Origin: Massilia endophytica
GTDB taxonomy: Bacteria > Pseudomonadota > Gammaproteobacteria > Burkholderiales > Burkholderiaceae_D
Assembly: GCF_021165955.1 (NCBI RefSeq)
Contig: NZ_CP088952.1
Coordinates: 3,162,001-3,226,000 of the forward strand
Direction: 5' to 3'
DNA length: 64,000 nt
The position numbers and the translations under genes were made by a program. Under the pieces are notes generated by a model. The model searched no databases, was not told the DNA's origin, and worked only from the letters and a program-made list of their open reading frames with translations. Shown here one piece after another: positions 7,809 to 19,082 of this stretch. Within the stretch, counting starts at the first letter, position 1. Every line of letters begins with the position of its first letter.

Positions 7809-8528
7809 TCAGCGTTCCAGTTCGGGGTAGCGGCGGAAGATGCCGTCCTCGTTGAAGGGAATGCGCCGCTTCGACGCGAGATAGGCCGCGATGTTCGGCC
7901 GCTCTGCCACCATATCGTGCAGGGCGATGAGTTCGGGCCATTGCGGCTCGAGTCTTGCCATCGCCTTGGGGAAGGCGTAGCGCAGGCCCTCGACCAGCTG
8001 GAACAGGGAAAGGTCCACATACGTCAGCCGCGAGCCAACGGCGAACCTGCCCCGCCCGGCATGGTTCCGCACCACCTGTTCGAAGTAGCCGAGGTATTTC
8101 GGAATGCGCCCGCTGGTGAAATCCTGCGCGCGCTTCTTCGCCTCCTTCTTCTGGTCCTCGTAGTAGAGGTTCGTGGACACGGGATGGTGCGTGTCGTGCG
8201 CCTCGTTGACGATATCCGCAATCGTCAGCTGCAGCTGGTTGCACCATAACCTGCCCGCCTCGCTGCGCGGCGCCAGGCCGTGGCGCGCGCCGAGGAAGAG
8301 CAGAATGCTCGCCGTCTGCCCGATCAGCAGATCCCCCGCCTTCAGCACGGGCGGCGCGAACGAGGGCGTTCCCGGCTGGGCGTGGTCGATGGACGCCATC
8401 AGCGCTGGCATGCCCTTCCTGTTCCGCGCCACGTCGGCATAGGGGATGCCCGCCTCCTCCAGCGCCAGCCGCACGAATTCGCCGCGTCCCTGGATGGTCG
8501 GCCAGTAGTACAGCACGTAGGGTTCCAT
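7809..8528 (-). CDS. Glutathione S-transferase family protein (in copA-cueR operon)
   Basis: A 239-aa cytosolic GST. The N-terminal thioredoxin-like domain starts VLYYWPTIQGRGEFVRLALEEAG, with Tyr7/8 as likely catalytic tyrosine as in alpha/sigma classes; the C-terminal helical domain contains the N-capping motif LTYVDLSLFQLVEGL. Its ATG follows the cueR stop codon directly, so it is the last gene of the copA-cueR-GST transcript. That placement suggests a role in glutathione-linked copper or oxidative stress, but this is inferred from position only. Confidence 0.88.
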   Translation of the reverse strand: MEPYVLYYWPTIQGRGEFVRLALEEAGIPYADVARNRKGMPALMASIDHAQPGTPSFAPPVLKAGDLLIGQTASILLFLGARHGLAPRSEAGRLWCNQLQLTIADIVNEAHDTHHPVSTNLYYEDQKKEAKKRAQDFTSGRIPKYLGYFEQVVRNHAGRGRFAVGSRLTYVDLSLFQLVEGLRYAFPKAMARLEPQWPELIALHDMVAERPNIAAYLASKRRIPFNEDGIFRRYPELER

Positions 8529-8929
8529 TCAAGCCTGCCTGGTTTCCAGGTGCCCGAGCGTTTGCAGGATGGGGCAGTCGGGACGATCGTCGCCATGGCA
8601 GCAGCTCGCAAGCGATGCCAGCGTGTCGCGCATCTCGGTCAGTTCCCGGATGCGCTGATTCAGTTCATCCACATGCGACAGGGCGATACTCTTCACCGCC
8701 GCGCTGGCGCGCTGCTTGTCCTGCCACAGCGAGAGCAGGCCCTTGATCTGCTCCAGCGAGAACCCCAGGTCGCGGGCACGGCGGATGAAACGCAGCGTGT
8801 GCAGGTCCCGGTCACCGTAGATGCGGTAGCCGCTGTCAGTGCGCTGCGTCGCGGGCACGAGGCCGATGCTCTCGTAGTAGCGGATCATCTTGGCGCTGAC
8901 GCCCGAGGCGGCAGCGGCTTCACCGATAT

Positions 8930-8933
<4 letters not shown>
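8529..8933 (-). CDS. cueR: Cu(I)-responsive MerR-family regulator
   Basis: A 134-aa MerR protein: N-terminal winged HTH (MNIGEAAAASGVSAKMIRYYE), a dimerisation coiled coil, and a C-terminal metal loop with Cys112 and Cys120 (CHGDDRPDCP), the two positions that bind Cu(I) in E. coli CueR; Cys111 is additional. It overlaps the end of copA by 4 bp (ATGA). CueR-type operators are seen before both copA and copZ, so the protein would control its own operon. Confidence 0.94.
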
Positions 8934-11134
<2,201 letters not shown>

Positions 11135-11164
11135 CGGGATACTCCTTGACCATGATTTGGCCAC

Positions 11165-11195
11165 AGCATGAAGTATCCCATGATGGGAAGGTCAA
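11165..11195 (-). promoter_or_regulatory. CueR-type promoter of copA-cueR-GST
   Basis: On the minus strand, -35 TTGACC (11195-11190) and -10 CATGCT (11170-11165) are 19 bp apart, with the dyad CCTTCCCATCATGGGATAC in the spacer. Same -35 and spacer length as the copZ promoter. Confidence 0.8.
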
Positions 11196-11219
11196 GCGCT
11201 GTTTCGCAGCGCCTGACCT
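11189..11219 (-). terminator. Strong hairpin between the FecR gene and copA
   Basis: A 13-bp stem (11189-11201 / 11207-11219, one G-U) with a 5-nt loop, 8 bp after the FecR-protein stop codon. There is no T-run on the minus strand, so it is not a classical intrinsic terminator. Its distal arm contains the -35 of the copA promoter. Confidence 0.45.
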
Positions 11220-11226
11220 GGGAGGA

Positions 11227-12078
11227 TTAACGTACTACGCAGTCCACTGCGCTACCCTGGCCGGGCCCGGAGGATGCGGTGGGGCCGGTCGAGGAATTGA
11301 AGCTCGGCGGCGGTGTGAACTGCAGGCCGGGATTGTTCGGGGGAACGACGACCGGCGGCTGGGTTACGCTCGGCACATAGCCGAACTGCCCTGCCGAGAA
11401 CTGTGCCGTGCCGCCCGGGTTCTGGACCATGATTGCGCCGTCCTGCACGGCGATGTGCAGGCCTGGCGGCGGACCAGGCGGCGCCGTTGGCGCCACTGGC
11501 GCCGCAGGAGCTTTGCCGCCACTGGACGACGGCGGCGCAAGCGGGGGAGCTGCGCCCGGCGGCAGGCCGCCGCCCAGCAAGGCCCCTGCGCCGGGTGGAA
11601 GTGGCGGCGAATAGTTCACGATAAAGGTCGTGCCGCGGATACCGATGGTGGCCACGGGCGTCTTCAGCGCGAACTTCTCCTTGCTGCGCTTGCCCAGCAG
11701 GCCGGTCACCGAACGCAGGCCGCCCTTGACGAGGTTGAACTTCGCCTCGTCGCCTTCCGGCTTGCCATCGTCGAAGCTGAAGTTCTCGATCGTCATCGAC
11801 GTTGCGGGGCGCAGCGTCATGGTGCTGTTGTCGATCATCTTCACCATCGCGTAGGTGTTCTTCTCGGTGATGAGCGTGTCGCCGTTCTCCACCTCGGACT
11901 TCAGCGAGAGGATCTTGGTGGCGCCGTTGGCCTTCTTCGCCAGCAGCGGCCCGCTCAGCTGCACCACGGTGCCTGCCACGGGGCCCGCCAGCGCCAGCGT
12001 GCTGACGGCCCACAGGGCCAGGACCAGGAAACCGCGCAGCGAATTAGTTGCAATAGGTTTTAGCAGGTGGTTTTTCAT
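11227..12078 (-). CDS. FecR-domain periplasmic protein
   Basis: A 283-aa exported protein. The N-terminus (MKNHLLKPIATNSLRGFLVLALWAVSTLALA) is a signal peptide or anchor; a FecR domain follows at about 35-150 (GTVVQLSGPLLAKKANGATK ... VATIGIRGTTFIV, a family hallmark), then a Gly/Pro/Ala-rich linker and a short C-terminal strand segment. In this genomic setting (beside TpsA/TpsB) such proteins are not the anti-sigma FecR of iron transport; function is unknown and possibly structural at the cell surface. The start at 12078 overlaps the end of the exoprotein gene by 35 bp in another frame, implying translational coupling. Confidence 0.82.
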   Translation of the reverse strand: MKNHLLKPIATNSLRGFLVLALWAVSTLALAGPVAGTVVQLSGPLLAKKANGATKILSLKSEVENGDTLITEKNTYAMVKMIDNSTMTLRPATSMTIENFSFDDGKPEGDEAKFNLVKGGLRSVTGLLGKRSKEKFALKTPVATIGIRGTTFIVNYSPPLPPGAGALLGGGLPPGAAPPLAPPSSSGGKAPAAPVAPTAPPGPPPGLHIAVQDGAIMVQNPGGTAQFSAGQFGYVPSVTQPPVVVPPNNPGLQFTPPPSFNSSTGPTASSGPGQGSAVDCVVR

Positions 12079-15000
12079 TTTGCGTTCCCTGTTTTTCAGT
12101 GGTGGCCGTTTCCTTCTCGGCCTTCTTCTGCTCGTCCTTGTCGGTCGCGGCCGGACCACCGCTGCTGTCGGAGCCCTTGCCGCTGCTGCTGCCACCACCC
12201 GAGGAGGAACCGGATCCCGACCCTGAACCTTCACGCGTGATGGTCTTGATCACTTCCTTGGTTGCGGCCTGCACTGGCTTTTCCGGCTCGCTCGCGGTAG
12301 GCGGCGACAGCACCTGGCACAGCGCCGAATTCGGAGCGATGGTGCAGATGTCGGCCGTCGGCGGCGGATTCACCGGCGGCGGATTCACTGGCGGCGGATC
12401 GACCGGGGGCGGATTCACCGGCGGCGGGTTGACCGGCGGCGGATCGACCGGCGGCGGGTTCACCGGCGGTGGATTCACGGGCGGCGGATTCACCGGAGGT
12501 GGATTGACCGGCGGCGGATTCACTGGCGGCGGATTGACCGGCGGCGGGTTCACCGGCGGAGGATTCACGGGCGGTGGATTCACGGGCGGCGGGCTCACGG
12601 GCGGTGGGCTCACGGGCGGAGGGCTCACCGGTGGCGGACTCGAAGGATTCAGGTTTGGCGTCCTGGTGACGGTGCTGCCGGTGACGGTGCCGTTGCCCAG
12701 AATGGCATCACCTGCCTTCAGCAGAACCGTTCCGCCAGTGGTCACCGAGCTGTTGATCGTCAGCTTGTCGCTGCTCGAACCGCTTGCACCTGCCTCGAGG
12801 GTGATGTTGCCGGTCGTGGACTGCACGTTGCCGCTGACGGTCAACGGGCTATGGGCTGCCACATTGATGTTGCCGCTGCTGGTGGTCACCGGACCCGCGA
12901 TCGTGGTCGCGCCGTAATTGCTCAGCGTGATGCTGCCATCGCCGCTGCCAACAACCAACTGGTCGACCTGCAATGCCTGCGGGGCCGACGAGCTGTTGTT
13001 CACGATATTGATCGAATTTCCCGTGCTGCCGTTCGTGACCACATCCAGGTAGTTGACCTTCGTCGACAGCGCCAGAGAGCTGGTGCCCACAGCGCCATCC
13101 GCCTGCACCTGCAGCTTGTCGGCCACGATGGCGCCGGTACTCGTGAGCGACCCGCCAACGGTCAGCTTAAGCGTATCGGTGACATAGGCGTTGAAGAGGT
13201 TCAAGCCCGTCGTGGTCTTGAAATCGACGCCCTGTGCCTTGGCTGTACTGGTCCCCAGCAGGACATTCGAAACCGCGTTCGCGGCGTTATTCAGGGTCAC
13301 GGTGCCCGGGGTAAGAATGTTCAGCGTGGACACGCCGATCGCACCCGTTTGAGCGATATTGCCCGAAGCGTCGAGTGTGATTTGCGTGATGGCCGCATTG
13401 CTGGCCGTATCTCCAGTGCCGCCAATGCCCGCGATGTCGATCGTGCTGGTGTTATAGCTCATCCCGAACTGCACTTTGGGAGCATTGATGAAGGAGAGAT
13501 CCTTGAAGGACAGGCAATTGCTGGTGGAGCAATCCGCCCCAATAACCATGGAATACTTGGTGACGCCATCCGTCAGTGGCGCAATGTTCACCTTGTTGGT
13601 GGCATTGATCGCTGCGTTGACGTTCATCGAATTCGCCTGCAGCGTGACACCCGCCGCTGTCACCGGTGCATTGATGTCGATCGAGCCGGAGTTGGACACC
13701 AGGACGATGTTACGTGCGCCCCGGTCGACCGCGCCTGCCACGGTGACCCCATTCGCGCCGCCAACCAGCACCTCGCCGCTGACCGCGTCGAGCATGGCGC
13801 TATTGAGGTAAGTGGTCGTGCTGTCCTGGGTGCCATTCACCTGCATCAGGCCATTGGAGCGAGACGTGGAGAAGTTGACGGCATAACTGCCGGCGGCAAT
13901 GCTGGCGCCCGTCAGGTCATAGTTCGCCGCGGCCATGGCCAAGCCCTTGGACGCCGTCACGGTGCCACTGATGTCCAGGATGCCTTGCGTGTAGAGCGAG
14001 GTGAACGAAGGCAAAGTGACGGTACCCACGGTCAGGTCATCGCCATACCCCGCAGAGACATAAATTGCCTGCGCGTCGATCTTGCCCAGGGTTGCGGAAG
14101 TCAGGCGCAGCGCAGAGCCTTCCACCGCGCTGAAGGTATCGCCGACGTAAATATCATCGCTGGACAACAGTGAAACCGTGCTTGCCGTCAGCGTTCCGCT
14201 CATATTCAGTGCACTGGTGTTGACGATCACGCCGCCGCCCAGCACCTGACCGCCGGCAGGTACGGTGACCGTTGGTGCAGCCAAGGTGACAGCGTTGGTC
14301 TTCGCATCGACCTGTTTCGCGGTCAGCGTTGCGCTGCCGGAGAGGTTCACATTGATATGCGATGCGGTCACCGTGCTCGGCATGGTGAGCGATTCCAGCG
14401 TCAGGCTGGTGGAACCGGTGTAGTCCAGGGAACTGATTCCGTTTGCCGTCAGCTTCGACACCTGGTTGGCCACACCGCTCAAGGTGTAGTTGCCTCCTCC
14501 GAGCAGGGTCAGCTCGTTGGCCACCAGCGGTGCACTGAAGGTTTGGGTCAGCGAGCTGGCGGTCAGGGTAATGCTGTCGGCATTGACGCCTTCCAGGCCG
14601 TTGCCGCTATCAAGTTGAATGCCATCGACGTCCTTGAACGCGAAGGTAGTGCTGGCGGAACCCACCAGCTTGTTCACATCGTTCAGGCCACCCAGGTCGA
14701 CGGAGGCGCCTGTGACGTACAACTTGTCGGCCGTTACCGCAGCGCTCCCGCTCACGGCGCCGGAAGATTTCAGTTCCAGCTCGGCAGGCACAGTTACCGC
14801 GCCGTTTATTGCAACCGCTCCCCCTTCCAGCGTCACCCGGCTCAGGCCAGTCTGTGTGCTCAGATCGAGCGTACCTTCGACGCTGGTCGTGCCGAGGTAG
14901 CCGGCCGCGCTGCCGATCTTGATATTGGTCGCGGAAAGAGTCTTCAATTCCGCCGTTGTGACTTGCGCGCTCGGGTCCGAGCCGACCTTCAGTGCAGCCG

Positions 15001-17227
15001 TGCTGCTTTCCAGGTCCAGATAGACAGTGTTGCCTGCAATAGTGCCGGCGGCGCCGCCCAGGCGCAGGTCGTCCGAGCGCAGGTAGACGTCGCCAGCGCG
15101 GACGCTGCCGCCGCTCACCACATTCAACTTGCCCGAGCCCGTCGTACCCATGTAGATGGTATGCAGGGTGTCGGCGCGCACCAGGGCATTCACATTGATG
15201 TCGTTGTTCGACTGGAACGACAAGTGCATGCTCTTGCCCGAGGTATTCAACTCGGAATTGATGTTGATGGTGCCACCGTTGGCGTTGCCCAGAGCCAGCT
15301 CGTAGGCATCGATGTGGGCCAGCTCGTCATTCGTGAGCGACATGGAGCTTGCGCTCGTGGTGTCCGCCGCATTGATATTGATTTCCCGGCCAACGGTACG
15401 CGTGGCGATCGAAACGAAACCGCCGCCGTTGTCCGAGTTGGTGATGCTGCCCGCGATATCCAGGTTGTCCGCCGTCAGCGCAATGGTAGGCTGCGGATCC
15501 GTAATGGAGGCCGGAGCTGCCCTCAGGCTGCCCGAGGCGAGAATATTGATCGTGCCGCCCGGCTGGGTGGTTGCTGTGATGTCGCCCGCGGAAGAGTTCA
15601 CCGCCGCAGCGACATCGATCCGGGGTCCCTTGAGCACCACGTTGCCGCCAGCGGTCGTGATGCCCTGGTTAACGTAGACCGTGCCGGCAGCATTGGCCGT
15701 GCCGGATGCGATATCGCCCGCAGAGAGGGTGACGGCGCCGCCGTTGGTCGTGATGGCCTGGTTCACGTTGATGTTGTTGCCCGCCTGTGCGGTCAGTCCC
15801 ACGTTCGCCGTTGTGATGTTGACAGCGGCATTGACGTTGATGTCGTTCTTCGCCAACAGCACCACATTCGTGCCTGCCCCATTGATGTCGGACGCGTTGA
15901 TGCTCGAGGTGGCCGTGCCGCCCGCGCCGCCATTGAAGTCGGCCATGTCGGCCAGGCCGTAGCCGCCGCTGCTGGAAACGATCTCGATGTTGTAAGGGTC
16001 CAGGAGCCAGACGCCATTGGTGTCCTTGCCTGTGGTATCGACGCGCAGGCCCGCCACGTCGAGGTAGTGGCCGGAGGTTTCGACGAAACCGCCCTTGCCG
16101 TTTGCGCTGCGCGCGGAAATGGCGCCGTAGGCCTGGGCCGATTCGTCGCCCCAGACGATGACTTTACCGCCGTCGCCGCTGGCCAGCGCATCGGCCTTCA
16201 CCACGGCGTTCTTGCCAACGAAGGTTTGCTTCGCGTTCTGCACTGCTGCGTTCTTGCCCTGGTAGTCGCCGCCCAGCAGCACCGAGCCGCCGCCTTGCTG
16301 GCCGCTCGCGTCCACCACGGCGTCGCCGTTCAGGCCGACTTTCTCGCCCAGGATCTGGATATCGCCGCCCTTGCCCGCGCCGGTGGCGGTGGTTCGGCTG
16401 CCTGCATCGGCCAGCACGGTGCGGCTGGCCTTCAGGATGATCTTGCCGTTCTCGCCGCGCACGGCGCTGTCGGCGTTCACGATGCCGCGCTGGTTCACCA
16501 GCGCGCCGTAGATGCCCACGCGGCCGCCCTGCGCCACGATCTGGCCCAGGTTCAGCGCCTGGTCTTCAGGCGCCGACACCACCACCTGGATGGCAGGGTT
16601 CGAGGAATCCACCAGCTGCACGCTCTTGCCCGCAGCCAGCAGCACCTCGCCGTTCGGCGCGGTGATCACGCCATGGTTCTCCACGGTAGGCGCAATCAGG
16701 AAGACCTTGCCGCCCTGGGGCGTGGTGATCTGCCCCTGGTTCACGACCTTGCCGGCATGGCCTTCGGCGTTGAAGTTGTTCTTACCAGCCAGGAAATCGG
16801 CGTTCGAGAGCTGCAGGCTGGATGCCACCAGGCCGTTCACGTCGATGCGCGCGTCCTTGCCGAACATGATGCCGTTCGGGTTGATGAGGAAGACCTGGCC
16901 GTTCGACTGCAGGGAACCCAGGATCTGGCTCGGGTCCTGCCCCGTGATCCGGTTCAGCACCTTGCTGTCGCTGCTTTGCTGGATGAAGCGGGTGATCTCG
17001 TCGCGCTGGACCGAGAAGCTCTGCCAGTTGATGATCGTGTTCGGCGTGTTCGTGATCGAGAACACATTGCCCTGCTGGCTGAACGTGGCCTGGCCCGCCA
17101 CCACCTGTGGCAGGGTGGGATTGGCCTGAGCGACGCCGAAGCATGCCGCGATGGTTGCAGCCAGCAGCTTGCGCTGCAGCTGGTAGCCCCCTTGCGGAGC
17201 GCGCTGGTGTTGGTCGAGATGTGTCAT
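12044..17227 (-). CDS. Two-partner secretion exoprotein (filamentous haemagglutinin family, TpsA)
   Basis: A 1727-aa surface or secreted beta-helix protein. The signal region (LLAATIAACFGVAQA) is followed by the TPS secretion domain (about 35-300) containing the NPNGIMFG motif and TNTPNTIINWQSF. About 1200 residues of short Gly/Val/Asn/Thr-rich repeats follow, as expected of a parallel beta-helix. The C-terminus has about 18 PPPV[N/S/D] pentapeptides, a small Cys-containing segment (ICTIAPNSALCQVL) and a Ser/Gly then Lys/Glu-rich tail. It would be exported through the adjacent TpsB. The start is at the ATG at 17227, just before MTHLDQ; upstream codons overlap tpsB's end. Ligand unknown. Confidence 0.9.
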   Translation of the reverse strand: MTHLDQHQRAPQGGYQLQRKLLAATIAACFGVAQANPTLPQVVAGQATFSQQGNVFSITNTPNTIINWQSFSVQRDEITRFIQQSSDSKVLNRITGQDPSQILGSLQSNGQVFLINPNGIMFGKDARIDVNGLVASSLQLSNADFLAGKNNFNAEGHAGKVVNQGQITTPQGGKVFLIAPTVENHGVITAPNGEVLLAAGKSVQLVDSSNPAIQVVVSAPEDQALNLGQIVAQGGRVGIYGALVNQRGIVNADSAVRGENGKIILKASRTVLADAGSRTTATGAGKGGDIQILGEKVGLNGDAVVDASGQQGGGSVLLGGDYQGKNAAVQNAKQTFVGKNAVVKADALASGDGGKVIVWGDESAQAYGAISARSANGKGGFVETSGHYLDVAGLRVDTTGKDTNGVWLLDPYNIEIVSSSGGYGLADMADFNGGAGGTATSSINASDINGAGTNVVLLAKNDINVNAAVNITTANVGLTAQAGNNINVNQAITTNGGAVTLSAGDIASGTANAAGTVYVNQGITTAGGNVVLKGPRIDVAAAVNSSAGDITATTQPGGTINILASGSLRAAPASITDPQPTIALTADNLDIAGSITNSDNGGGFVSIATRTVGREININAADTTSASSMSLTNDELAHIDAYELALGNANGGTININSELNTSGKSMHLSFQSNNDINVNALVRADTLHTIYMGTTGSGKLNVVSGGSVRAGDVYLRSDDLRLGGAAGTIAGNTVYLDLESSTAALKVGSDPSAQVTTAELKTLSATNIKIGSAAGYLGTTSVEGTLDLSTQTGLSRVTLEGGAVAINGAVTVPAELELKSSGAVSGSAAVTADKLYVTGASVDLGGLNDVNKLVGSASTTFAFKDVDGIQLDSGNGLEGVNADSITLTASSLTQTFSAPLVANELTLLGGGNYTLSGVANQVSKLTANGISSLDYTGSTSLTLESLTMPSTVTASHINVNLSGSATLTAKQVDAKTNAVTLAAPTVTVPAGGQVLGGGVIVNTSALNMSGTLTASTVSLLSSDDIYVGDTFSAVEGSALRLTSATLGKIDAQAIYVSAGYGDDLTVGTVTLPSFTSLYTQGILDISGTVTASKGLAMAAANYDLTGASIAAGSYAVNFSTSRSNGLMQVNGTQDSTTTYLNSAMLDAVSGEVLVGGANGVTVAGAVDRGARNIVLVSNSGSIDINAPVTAAGVTLQANSMNVNAAINATNKVNIAPLTDGVTKYSMVIGADCSTSNCLSFKDLSFINAPKVQFGMSYNTSTIDIAGIGGTGDTASNAAITQITLDASGNIAQTGAIGVSTLNILTPGTVTLNNAANAVSNVLLGTSTAKAQGVDFKTTTGLNLFNAYVTDTLKLTVGGSLTSTGAIVADKLQVQADGAVGTSSLALSTKVNYLDVVTNGSTGNSINIVNNSSSAPQALQVDQLVVGSGDGSITLSNYGATTIAGPVTTSSGNINVAAHSPLTVSGNVQSTTGNITLEAGASGSSSDKLTINSSVTTGGTVLLKAGDAILGNGTVTGSTVTRTPNLNPSSPPPVSPPPVSPPPVSPPPVNPPPVNPPPVNPPPVNPPPVNPPPVNPPPVNPPPVNPPPVNPPPVDPPPVNPPPVNPPPVDPPPVNPPPVNPPPTADICTIAPNSALCQVLSPPTASEPEKPVQAATKEVIKTITREGSGSGSGSSSGGGSSSGKGSDSSGGPAATDKDEQKKAEKETATTEKQGTQNEKPPAKTYCN
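12355..12643. repeat. 15-bp tandem repeat encoding PPPV[N/S/D]
   Basis: About 19 units of GGCGGCGGATTCACC-like sequence (read on plus strand) in frame within tpsA. Unit variation is mostly synonymous or N/S/D exchange. Array length could vary between strains by slippage without breaking the frame, because the unit is a multiple of three. Confidence 0.92.
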
Positions 17228-17237
17228 GATGTCCGCC

Positions 17238-18818
17238 TCAATAAGAAAGGCCAAGCCGCACGTGCAGTTTGTCCGCGCCGTCACGCTGGGTAGCGCCGGC
17301 CCGCACCACATGCCCGTAGTCCAGTTGCAGGTTCACGTAGCTGGAAACCAGCAAACGCAGGCCGAGGCCCACGCTGCCAATCGAAGTACTGGTCATTTCA
17401 CCCGGCAGGGAGTGGTTCCGTTTCACATAGGCGTTGTCGTAGAACGCCAGCGCGCGGCACTGCCAGGCCTTGTTGCCGCACAAATTCGGGGTGTACACCT
17501 CAAGGTTCGCGCCCGCGCCCGAATCGTTCGAGATCTCGCGTTCGCCGAAGCCGCGCACCGAGCCCGCGCCGCCCGCGCCATACTGCTCGCCGGGGATCAG
17601 CGCGTCGCGCGTGTACTGGGCGTTGATGATGGCGCGGAACTGCCAGTCCTGCGGCAGCACCGTGCTGTAGCTGCCGCTCAGGCGCAGCAGGGTGTAATCG
17701 TCCTTGGCGCCGGTGCGCACGCGGGTGAAGTCTTCCTGCTTGCCGCGCGAGCCGCCCGGCACGTTGCGGATCAGGGAGACCGAGCCACCCAGCTCGCCGT
17801 CCGGCATGCCGAGCGAACCCTGATAGGTCACGCTGAGCGGATGCACCGTCACGTTGTTGCCCAGCTCAGTACCGAGCAGCAGGATGCTGTTCTTGAAGGC
17901 CTTGTAGTCCACGCCGTACACCAGCTTGGACTCGTACTCGCCCTGCTTCATCAGGTTGTGCGTATAGCGGCCGCCGTAGACGGCGCCCTTGCCGCTCACG
18001 GCCAGGTCGAAGATGCCGGCGGTCACGGTGCCGGAATCCACGTTCGAATAGCTGGCGAAGAAGTCCAGCGAATCGCCCAGGGCGTACAGCGGAACGTGGT
18101 AGCCCAGGCCATACACCTTGATCGCGCCCGGCTTTTCCGCCGTGGTGGTGTACTGCAGGCTGGCCACGTGGTCGCGCCCGAACAGGTTCGCGTGCTGCAG
18201 CACGAAACCGAGGTGGGTCTTGCCGGTGGTGCTGGTGCCCGTGTTATCGCCATTCATCATGACCTTCCACGGGCTCTCGTCCGTCACTTCCAGCGCCGCA
18301 TCGACCTCGTCGTCCTTCTCGCCGCTTTGCAGCTTCATCGCCACTTTCTTGGACGGGTTCTCGTTCGAGAGCTTCAGGCTCTTCGAGATGTCGCGCAGGT
18401 TCGGCGTCTGGCCGGGCTCAAGGCCTGGCAGCGCGCGGCGCACGTTGGCCTCGTCGAAGTACTGGTTGTTCTTTACGGTGACGCGGCCGATCTTCGTTTC
18501 CACCACCTTCAGCTGCACCACGCCGCGGTCCAGTTCCTGCTCCGGCAGCTCCACCGAAACAACGGAGTAACCGATTGCGCGGTAGGCCTCTTCCAGCGCT
18601 TCGAGGGCATTCTGCACGCTGCCGAAGTCGCGGTCCTTGCCGACGAAAGGCGCCACGGCACGCTGGGCCACGTCGGCGGGCAGCAGCGTGTTGCCGGTGA
18701 TGTCGAAGCGGGTAATCTCGAAACGGATCACGTCGGTCGCGGGCTCTTGGGCCCACGCGGCGGCGACAGCAGTGGCAAGGATCGAGCCTGCGAGCAGGCG
18801 CGCAAAGCGGTATTTCAT
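17238..18818 (-). CDS. TpsB transporter, ShlB/FhaC/HecB family
   Basis: A 526-aa outer-membrane Omp85-superfamily protein that exports the adjacent TpsA. The signal peptide is cleaved after AWAQ (about residue 24). A POTRA_2 domain (about 75-150; FVGKDRDFGSVQNALEALEEAYR) precedes a 16-strand barrel with the L6-type motif RGFGE (about 420) and a C-terminal strand ending in LGLSY. The gene is 10 bp upstream of tpsA, in the usual B-A order, and is translated first. Confidence 0.94.
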   Translation of the reverse strand: MKYRFARLLAGSILATAVAAAWAQEPATDVIRFEITRFDITGNTLLPADVAQRAVAPFVGKDRDFGSVQNALEALEEAYRAIGYSVVSVELPEQELDRGVVQLKVVETKIGRVTVKNNQYFDEANVRRALPGLEPGQTPNLRDISKSLKLSNENPSKKVAMKLQSGEKDDEVDAALEVTDESPWKVMMNGDNTGTSTTGKTHLGFVLQHANLFGRDHVASLQYTTTAEKPGAIKVYGLGYHVPLYALGDSLDFFASYSNVDSGTVTAGIFDLAVSGKGAVYGGRYTHNLMKQGEYESKLVYGVDYKAFKNSILLLGTELGNNVTVHPLSVTYQGSLGMPDGELGGSVSLIRNVPGGSRGKQEDFTRVRTGAKDDYTLLRLSGSYSTVLPQDWQFRAIINAQYTRDALIPGEQYGAGGAGSVRGFGEREISNDSGAGANLEVYTPNLCGNKAWQCRALAFYDNAYVKRNHSLPGEMTSTSIGSVGLGLRLLVSSYVNLQLDYGHVVRAGATQRDGADKLHVRLGLSY

Positions 18819-19082
18819 ATGTCGGCTCAGGATGTTGTAGTTTTGGGTGTTTTTTTTGATACAAGTCTTGTTAATCTGACTTGCCGCTCCCCTGTCTCAG
18901 GCGCAACAAGATTATCCCGCATTTACGTCCCGGAAATAAACGTTTTCCTCATTCCATGAAGAAATTTCAGGCAAAACCGACACAAAAATGCGGCTTGCAG
19001 CGCCCCATGAGGCTCAGAATACCCCGGAAGCACAATTATTTCTTACCAGAAAGTCCGGGAATTTGTCGGAAATTTGTAGACG

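Noticed and set aside
12355..12643. Regular repeats resembling a CRISPR array
   Set aside because: Unit is 15 bp with no spacers and lies in frame in tpsA, encoding PPPVN.
14357..17293. A 978-codon open frame opposite tpsA
   Set aside because: Antisense to the clear TPS domain; no known motif, His/Arg/Ala-rich composition.
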